Shown here: piece by piece, positions 55,801-64,000 of the stretch
How the letters are laid out: each line of letters opens with the position of its first letter
Position numbering within the stretch: the first letter of the stretch is position 1
Assembly (NCBI GenBank): GCA_036785705.1
Contig: JAWUZG010000084.1
Coordinates: forward strand, 11,173,501 to 11,237,500
Direction of reading: 5' to 3'
DNA: 64,000 bases
Source: Acanthornis magna
Lineage: Eukaryota > Chordata > Aves > Passeriformes > Acanthizidae
Position numbers and translations under genes: made by a program
The notes under the pieces: model-generated
Databases searched by the model: none
What the model was told of the DNA's origin: nothing
Seen by the model: the letters and a program-made list of their open reading frames with translations, nothing else

Positions 55801-58800
55801 GATCCTTGCCTGCTATTTTGGCCTGATATTAGCAGACTGCAGAACTATTAACAGCTCTTTCTGACACAACAAAGGTCAGAGCTGCACCCATGACCTCTGC
55901 TCTTCTGCACTGCAGTTTCCTACTCTATGGGATTCTCCCACCAGCCCCTCGATTTTAGGACATGAATATGCACTAACAACTTTTCTTTGTGCTACTCTGC
56001 CTTCCTCTTCCATGTATTTGCCCTTGGAGACTATTCCCAACAGAATCTTGGGGTGCAGATGACATCTTCAGCTCTGTGTCTGTTTTAATATTTGCTTTTC
56101 TAAACTTCTGTAATTTTTGTTTTACAAGATTGCATTCAGAACAGCTGATTAGCTAAATGTTGGATGAGAGAGTTAAGGTAGAAAGTGCCCCCTTTATTTG
56201 ATGGTTTCTGATAAATGGCAGTCAACTGTCTGTAAAGACTCTACATTCAGACAGGATCACAGGGAACACAGCCAGAAATGCTGACAAACCAAAGTTTGGT
56301 GAAATTTATTCTTCATTAACTCTTTATCTGGGAAAGCGTCTTCTCCCAGTGAATTTTGAAAAATAAAGTCAATAAATGATAGAGGTGGAAATCATCCAGG
56401 TCTTTGGTAAATTATTTCAACTCTGCATATATTTTTTGGTTCTAAGGGGCAGCTCAAGGGAACTGCTCGTATAAATAAAAGTAGGTATATGCATTCTCAG
56501 AGTACAAAGTCTATTTTATCTTCAAAATAGGCATTTTAAGACCTTCACAGGAATAAATTATGTCTGGCAACTAGTATCACCCCAGAGGAATACATAACCT
56601 GCTTTGGTTTTATATTAAATATTATTCAGTTTTATATGTTTTTATTTCATGAATATGACCATCATAGCCAATGTGAAATAGAATGCAGCATATCAATAGC
56701 AATAGCAGATGTTACATATTTCTATCGCTACTTTTTAACTTTGCATTAATTTGCATTCTTTGCATAATTCCATAGAACTGTAGTTTTCAGCTGTTTTCTT
56801 GTGAGAGTGGCAAGTGAAAATGCGACTTTTTAATCTTTTCTAGGCTTGCATTCTGTCATTAGCTAGAAGTTACGTGTTCATCTTTGTGGATTTTGTTCCT
56901 TTTTGTTTTTTTAAGCAAAGGTAAACAGCACTGTTGTATCCTCAATATGTTGCTCCACAGTCTTGCAATTGTAAAAGCTTTACCACAACTATGTTGTGAT
57001 TCAACTTTATAGCAGAAATATATTCACAGGAATTCTGTTAAATTTGAAACATGAGCACCTCTGACACTGTATTTGAAGTGCTGTTCTCAGCTCTGGATTC
57101 CTGTATACCTCCACACTGTGCCATAACCGATGAGATGGCTCATGGATCTATCACAAAGGGTGAAACCTTTTAACTTCCAGGAATAAAAAGCTTACTTGTG
57201 AGGGTGGCCAGCTGAAGCTTCTCTTTGCTTGCCTGAGGGAACCTGTGACAGCACCAGAGAGTACATGTGTAAGTATATTTCTGGTTTCATATAATTACTT
57301 CAGGGTGTTTTACTTTATTTGATCATATGGGTTACTTGGAGTAATTGGGACTTCTTAAAATCTTTCTTTGTGACAGCTAAAAATTCATCACCCTTTTACC
57401 TATAACATATTAAGTATTCCATTGCCTAGAGAAGAGCCTTGCCTGTGTGGCAGGTGAAAGAGTAAGGCGTCTCATTAACACTGTGGCACATTAGAGCACT
57501 ACAAAATTTGTTCCTGTGTAGCATCTGCATTCAGGTTCTTCAGCTAACTTACTGTGGTGATAAAACAGAACCCTGCACTTCCAGAGGCAATGGTCTGTCT
57601 TTAGTGGAACTGTGCATCCATCCACCTCTCTGTAGAGTTCCAGCTGTATGAACTGGATTGATACAGTAATTTTTTGTTTGGTTTGTTTTTTTTCCTCTCA
57701 TCACAGCACCTTGGATGTACAGGTGTTGGACACACACGCACCCTGCCCTCCCCAGCATTGTGTTATACACTGTAGAAATAGAGAGGGGAAAAAGGCACAG
57801 TGAGTTTGACAGACTTTGAATCCGTCCCTGTGCCAGCACAGGCCCCTTGTCCAGCTGTAGGAAGAGATGTTCTTGAGGATCCCAAACATCTAAGAATAAG
57901 GAAGGGCCCTCTTTCTCCTATACACTGAAGCAGTCCTTGAAAGCCTTAGGTCAACTATTTTCATCTCTGTGCCAAGTTCAGACATTTTTTTGTGCCTTGA
58001 GGTTGTATAATCTCCTTGTTCATTTGGATCTGGTCTGAACCTATTTGATAAGTAACCCAAGGAAGAGAGCCAAAGAGCAAATAGGCTGTGATTTGCTGCA
58101 ACTGTCAGTTAAACATCAGTATTTTCTAGAAGAAAAAAGAAAGAGCAGCCTTTCTTCTAGTGGGTAATACTTAAAATCTAGAGTTGGCAGGCTTGCTATA
58201 TGCAGGAACCCCAAATTTCTGAGGGGAAAAAAAGATTAAAAAAATTCACCATAGTGCCTTCAATGGGTCTGATTTCTAAAGGTGCAACACAACCCAGTGA
58301 ACTCAGATGTCTGGGCCTGAGGTTTCCTGCAACAGCTACACCCAAATGCAACTTCAGTTTTGCAATTAATGGAAAAGACAGAGAGAGATCCACGTCTTGT
58401 AAAGGAAAAAGCTTAGAGCAGTTGATGAACAATTTTGCCAATACTGTTTTTGCACAATTACTGTTCTAAGTTCAGAATTATGTCTGCAGTTTTGTTATAT
58501 TTAAGAAACAAAGTAATCTAAGTTATTTTCCTACAGTTTGGAATTCTCAATGTATATTTTGTATATGGCTTATGCAAAAGAGCTTCTTGGTTTTGAATAT
58601 ACTTCCCCTTCAAGCTTGCAAAATTTGCCTGAAGCCCTGAACAAGCTGTTGTAAACATGAGACCATAAAAGTAGCCACACAAGGAAACACAGCAAAGGGA
58701 TTTTTTCCACTGTAAAAACTGCTCTTGTCTATAAAAGAATGCATGTCTACAGGCATAAAATTAAAAAAAAAAATTGCACAGATTACAAACTTGAAAAGAA

Positions 58801-61215
58801 GTAAAGATTGGTATGAGCTTAATGCTAGGAGCTAATTTTGTGAAGTCAGCTGCTGGCATCAAAAGAAACATTTGTGAACTTTTGCAGATTCTACAAGTAT
58901 GATATATTAAGATCCTAACAAGCTGCTCTGAGGAAAACCACACTAGGTTATTTCAAGCCTTTCTAAAAAGGCAGTCCTTTTTATTTTCTAATACTTCTGC
59001 TTTCAGTTGTGTTTTTGTGTCCTTTGTTTTAAACAGTACTTACTTGCCAGTATCTATGGACAATCCACTTTCTACTAAAATTTTCAGATGTGGTTTTGTC
59101 TGTCTCGCCTGTACATCGCCGTTCCTCAAGCACTTGTTTGGAATTGGAACTATCCCAAATTTCTTGTATTTTTTTTCGGTATGAACTATGGCTGTGGTTC
59201 CTCAACACACCATTTCCAGAGAGTTGTGTGGCATGCTGTACACCACATTAGTGAACTGATCTTGCTGAAAAATGACCTGGCAAAAATGAGTTCTTTTTAT
59301 GTGAGCTCAGTCTGATTCACTGTGAGGCCACACAAGGAGTTGTGCTGGCACAGCTTCAAAGGAACATGCCATGCTGTGGGAACAGAGCAGGGAAGGTCCA
59401 GGGGTATTTGAAGCCAGTGTCAACCTCCCCCCACACCCCATATACAACGTGCCATGCAAGCACTGCCAATTCCTTTATTTCCATCCAACAGCCTTGCTGT
59501 GCGTTGTCTCTCATCAGATCCATCTGCTCCTTACATTGTTTACCCCCCCGATGTCTACATTTCCCTTTTATCACCTCTCCACCCTCTCAGGTTTTCTGCC
59601 CAGAATGAATCCACTTGTACAGAATTCGATGGCTGACATCCATATGCAAATTTCTGCAGATTCACTAGAAGTACATTATTCAAATAGCCTCTGGTCCTCT
59701 TTACTTTGTTAAGTAAATGAAGACAGAAACAAAAAAAGACCGAGTACCTATATTTGCATTAGCGTTTTGCACATTCATTTGTTAAAGGCTCGGTGCAAAC
59801 CCTACCCAAACCAAAGCACTATCCATTCTCCTAGAAAACAATGGGAAGGCTCCTTCGAACCCTTGGTTTGCTTCACATCTTTGTGTCTTGGCAGTTACAG
59901 GAAGGATCCGGCTCCAGGGGCATACCCCAGAAATGTTCAAACAAAGCCTATGCTGGTTCAGTAACAAGAGTCTTTTCCCACACATCTATTTATAGCTTGC
60001 TTTTGTTGATGAGGATTTCTAAATCCTTTTTTTCCTTTTAATTCCGTTGCTCTGATTTTTGACTATGCACAGATACAGTAAAGAGAAATTATTTGATCGA
60101 ACACCCTTAAGCAACTGCTGTTCTAGAAAGGGAACTGTCAACACTGATGTTTTTAAAAGCTTCTAGTGGGCCAATTCACATAAATACACCTGGAAACTTA
60201 ACCCCCTTCTATTTTACTGGGACACTTCCATGCTTCACTTCTCCCCCTGATTTTACTTCAAGTTCCTGATTTCCTGTCTCGCCCTGTGTCTGCAGAATCA
60301 TAAAAGCTCTGGCTACTCAACACATTCCCAAGGTTGTCAGCCTGAACTGGCCTCTCTCTGTCTGTCCTAGTCAAAATCTGGAGAAACCTTCCCACAGGTT
60401 ATTTTTGCATCTCTCCAGCTCTCATCTCTGACAATTAATGGTTTTTCTTAGCCCTCCTGTCTGAATGTGAGAGAAGTGTAGCATACTATAGTTGAAGTCA
60501 CACTTGTTTTGTCAGTGGTGTTTCTTTTGTTCCCTTTTTCTATTTGTGCCATTGTCAGAGATTTATTTGCCACAGGCATGACAAAGCCCTGTGCAGGACA
60601 GCTGGCCATGATTTCTGCTGGTGTATTTCACCACCCCCAGGTCTTTATGCTGTATTTAGCAATTCCTTGGCAATCACGGTAGATGATCCTGCTTTGTCAT
60701 TAGGCTGTGATGCAGAAATGTTTCATGCATTCTTAGTAAAATTTAAATGTGCTAATTCCTGACAAACATTTTCCAAAGCTGCAACATAAATATGAGCAAG
60801 GTAATGTATGTAATTGCACACAAACATATGTACATCCGTTTCTCACACAGATATATGTGCATTTATTTTCCATAGCAAATATTTTTTTGTTTCACATTAT
60901 ATTTTTATAATCCCACAATAGTTACAGATATTTTTCCCTTCCTGGATTCTAGTTAATGCCTTCTCATGCCTCCCTTTCTCTATTGCATTTACCCCTGATT
61001 AAGTACTGGGTTTGTTTCTTCACGCTTAAATATACAACGTCAGCTAAAGTCCATCCAATTCACTTTTCAAGCACATGCTGAAATTGAATATGAAATTTGC
61101 AGTCTTTACTGTACCCTTCACTTGTCTGGTATTCTTTATTCTGATCCCCTGCATCTGCTTTTTTCTTCATATTCAGTATGTTTTAATTCAAATCAGGAAT
61201 GAAAATGCGGCTACT

Positions 61216-61254
61216 ATTCGAAGCCAATAATGCTGTGCCATTCGAAGCCAATAA
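61216..61254 (+). repeat. 24-bp tandem duplication
   Basis: ATTCGAAGCCAATAA occurs at 61216-61230 and 61240-61254, a period of 24 bp. Copies diverge slightly after the shared 15 bases and both run into a GTGCC motif. Confidence 0.9.
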
Positions 61255-61255
61255 A

Positions 61256-61294
61256 GCCAGTGCCAGCAGCCATTACACTGCTGCTGGCACTGGC
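61256..61294. other. Perfect 15-bp inverted repeat (hairpin)
   Basis: GCCAGTGCCAGCAGC (61256-61270) is the exact reverse complement of GCTGCTGGCACTGGC (61280-61294), separated by the 9-nt loop CATTACACT. No T-run follows on either strand, so this is not a polymerase III or bacterial-type terminator. It immediately follows the 24-bp duplication. Confidence 0.92.
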
Positions 61295-63818
61295 CCAGTG
61301 AACTCACTGATGCCGTTTTCCTAAAGTGAGTACTTGCACTGAAGTCAGTAGGAGAATTTCCACTGGAAAAGTTACAGAAGTGTATGTGTATCTCAAAGAT
61401 CAGAGCTCCAGATGCATATCCAGTTCTTAGGGTTTAAGGTCAAGTTCTTTGGGTCACAACACAGAGATGCCATCACAATCAAGAGCTGCTGCCTGGTTGC
61501 TTTCCTTGCTCCCTAACCAGCAGAGGAAGGGTTTCATTCTTTCCCAGGAGGTCTTTCTCTGAGTGTGGTCACCACTGTACCCCTGCGCAGCCTTGACACC
61601 ATCCTTCCCTTGAGCCTGTTCCTTGCTGTCCCAACCACTAATATAAACAACAAATCTTTCTATCATCCTTTTGCACGGGTAGACGACAAAATTATCTTTT
61701 TCCCTGCCTGCATTCTTCCCTGCTTTTGGTTGCACAATTCTAATTTGTCCAATCTTTCCTTGTCTTTCAGTGCAAGGTCTCTGTCCTTGTTATTGCTCCT
61801 GCTCAAACCTTCTCCAGCTGGTCCATAATTCCCCTGAAGCCTGGCACCCAAATCCAAATGTGATGTTGCAGCTAAAGCTGTTCTGATGAACAGCTGAGTG
61901 ACTTCACACGAGCTGTTTATGCTGTCCTAGATGTCATTTCTCTCTTGTAAGAGCAGCACAGCATTACTCACGTCTGCTCTTCCTGTACCTCTCAGATCTC
62001 TCCCAACAGGACTGCAATTTAGCAAGAGGGATCCCGTTACGCGTGCTGGAAGCTGACTGCTCCTGCTTAAGTGAAGTTCATTGTATCAATCTCCACAGAG
62101 TTTTTCCCCTTAGTATTCACTTCAATTAGTGTGAGCCCTCTCTTTTTCTGTCCCATAGCTGAGGCTTACCTTTGGTTAGGACTGCCAGCTCACCCCACAC
62201 CAATAAGGACACAGGAACTGGTGCATTTCTCTTTTACCCCACATGAAAGCATACTTGAAGGTTTATAAATCAATAGGCATGCTTGAAATCTGCCACTGAA
62301 GCTAAGGGGAGGGGGAACTTTGTGACTGGTTTAGCATCAACAATACTGGGCCTACTGTATTACTATATTTAATCATTTCACCTACATATTCAAATGTACA
62401 CCGGTGAGTGGGTGGAGGAACCTGATGTGATTAAGAGCCAGGGTGTGTCCCAGCCTGCTGATCAGTATACAAGTACGAAGGAGAATTCTTAGTACTTCTA
62501 AGTCATGAGAGTAATGACTACCGCACACCTACTCTCCTAATGGAGCCATTGCCCTTGAAGACAACAACTGAGGTTAAGCCATTCCTTGACTGGGCCCATT
62601 TTCAAATGGTATGTTTGAAAGCCTCCAATTTGACCTCTCTTCCTTCCACGGACACCGCCTAATCCTGGTCAAAACCTAAAGGAAGGGCGAAACAGACCCA
62701 CATTCTTCTCCCTCCTCTGGAGGTGAGCAATCTGTCCCTTGTTACCACACAAGGAAGCAGAGATACGCATTGAGAGTGGAGCAGGTGGCAGTGACAGTAG
62801 GTGGAAAGAGACCGTGGAAAGCTGGGGGCACAGGGAGAGAAGCTGCAGGAGAAAGGGAGGCAGGGGAGAGAAGACATGGCAGAGGCAGGGAGAGGAAGCA
62901 GAAACAGGAGGGAGAAAAGTCCAGAAAGGGATGAACATAGTCAAAATGTTTCTCTGTGATTCTGATCTCAACACTTTTTCTGGATAAATGCTTTAGAAAG
63001 GAATCTCTGCAATGATTCTCCTTGTAGAGCTTCCTTAGAGCCATCACAACTGCCCCCCTGGAGTTATACCTCCCTGACAAATTCCTATGTCCCAGAAATC
63101 TAGAATGCTGAAATCAGAAGATAGGACCATCCAAAAGGAAGGGCTAAAGAGCATTAGGACCTGCAGGCTCCAGCATCACAAGCACTGGTTTATGCAATGG
63201 TACAACTCTTACAGCTCCCATTTATGAGGTTAAAGAAATAATGATTCATGAGACTGGCTGACACCTGGAATGATTTAACCAGGCCATCCCTAATGTAAAT
63301 GACATTGACTCACATTTCCAGATGTAGGTGGAACTGGCAATTGTCTTTTCCTCATAATTGTCTTAACTTGCTTTGCTAGTTAGAAATAGTTTTCTAGGTT
63401 GTATTTCAAATCTGGTAATCATTAGAGGTACATTCTTCCCATAGATGTTTGTATTTGTAGTCGATAGAACATCTAGGACAGAATTTGACCTACAAACTTA
63501 GATACGTAGCAGCAGCCTAGATAGAAATAAGTGTACTTAAGTCTGAACCAGAGCTAAAGTAAGATTGCTTGATATATACACAAAATTTAAAATATGAATG
63601 CACATGTTGGGGCAGGCAGGATTTTTGTGTTTTGGGTTTGTTTCCCTCACCCCTGAAGTATTTCTGATTTTTGCCTTTATGTAATCTTTTCATTAAATTT
63701 AATGCAACGGCATTCTCTCAGATAATGCAGGGGGAAAACCTTTAACAATTATGATAAAAGAAATGTTGGAAATTTCTAAAACGTTTAATCAAAAACAGTA
63801 TCAGGGAGGGAGAAAATC

Positions 63819-63970
63819 ATGACGTCATCCCCCACTGGTTTTTATCCAGAAAGTGCTTAGACTCTCCTCCTCTTTCTGGCTGTCTGTCTATTCCTTCCCA
63901 AGGCACAGGCTTATCCCAGACCCTTGCAATTAAGCCCCACTCTGTGACGTTACAGTGACGGGAGCCGACC
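63819..63970 (+). promoter_or_regulatory. Candidate CRE-containing promoter at the window edge
   Basis: ATGACGTCAT at 63819-63828 is a full palindromic CREB/ATF site. A half site TGACGT lies at 63945-63950 and a further TGACG at 63956-63960. A weak TATA-like TTTTTATCC lies at about 63840. These precede an ATG in strong context on the plus strand. A promoter reading rightward, divergent from KCNQ1, is inferred; a start site has not been shown. Confidence 0.4.
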
Positions 63971-63991
63971 ATGGCTGAGCTGACTGCAGTG
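63971..63991 (+). CDS. Candidate first coding exon of the divergent neighbour (possibly TRPM5)
   Basis: The ATG at 63971 has an optimal Kozak context (ACCATGG) and opens MAELTAV. A canonical donor GTATGT follows at 63992 in phase 0. Alternatively the frame continues past the window end and the donor is fortuitous. In mammals TRPM5 is the next gene upstream of KCNQ1, about 20 kb away and divergently transcribed, and this position and strand fit. The seven residues do not match the mammalian TRPM5 N-terminus as I know it, so the assignment rests on position alone and no symbol is given. Confidence 0.28.
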
Positions 63992-64000
63992 GTATGTCGC

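Larger units (their letters stand above)
52886..63800. other. Intergenic region without recognised genes
   Basis: About 11 kb of AT-rich sequence. Open reading frames up to 113 codons, including 59371-59712 and 62742-63080, show no family likeness and several overlap on opposite strands in purine- or pyrimidine-rich sequence. A possible donor after a short ATG frame at 55350-55382 was considered and rejected. Apart from the hairpin region at 61216-61294 no structure stands out. Confidence 0.6.

Noticed and set aside
57060..57130. Possible CR1 similarity around CTGTTCTCAGCTCTGGATTC
   Set aside because: Similarity is short and not supported by flanking CR1 blocks.

Overview
The window is vertebrate nuclear DNA, most likely from a bird. 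It is AT-rich and non-coding for the most part, with one sharp CpG island. Its recognisable repeats are CR1-type LINE fragments, the dominant interspersed repeat of birds and other sauropsids, plus two old MIR-type SINE relics. There are no operons, bacterial genes, CRISPR arrays or viral genes. The species cannot be fixed from this sequence; low repeat density and a short first intron favour a bird over a turtle or crocodile.

One gene is certain. The minus strand carries the first two coding exons of KCNQ1 (Kv7.1), the voltage-gated potassium channel subunit of the cardiac and inner-ear IKs current. Exon 1 (43505-43908) lies in a CpG island at about 43320-44140, and exon 2 (2132-2222) lies near the left edge. 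Both splice sites are canonical, the phase-2 codon (Val) is shared correctly, and exon 2 is 91 bp as in the human gene. Intron 1 is therefore 41,282 bp (2223-43504), and positions 1-2131 are the start of intron 2. The rest of the channel (S2 to S6, pore, C-terminus) lies left of the window.

Intron 1 holds three CR1 fragments in the same orientation as the gene (about 2735-3345, 4155-4245 and 17404-17566), a MIR relic (about 17930-18055), and an unusual composite at 20389-20945. In the composite, a decayed 5S rRNA-like sequence sits directly upstream of a CR1 ORF2 fragment in the same orientation. Low-complexity A-rich, AT and GT tracts are scattered through it.

To the right of the CpG island, about 20 kb is intergenic. 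It contains a CR1 reverse-transcriptase-region fragment (about 49340-49690), a MIR relic (about 52738-52885) and a perfect 15-bp hairpin beside a 24-bp tandem duplication (61216-61294). The last 200 bases have promoter-like features: a full CRE palindrome, a half CRE, and an ATG in strong Kozak context followed by a splice donor on the plus strand. In mammals TRPM5 lies about 20 kb upstream of KCNQ1 in divergent orientation, so this may be the first exon of the divergent neighbour. Seven codons are not enough to identify it. All other open reading frames look like chance frames. No clearly novel biological system is evident; the 5S-CR1 composite, the hairpin and the edge exon are the most useful leads.
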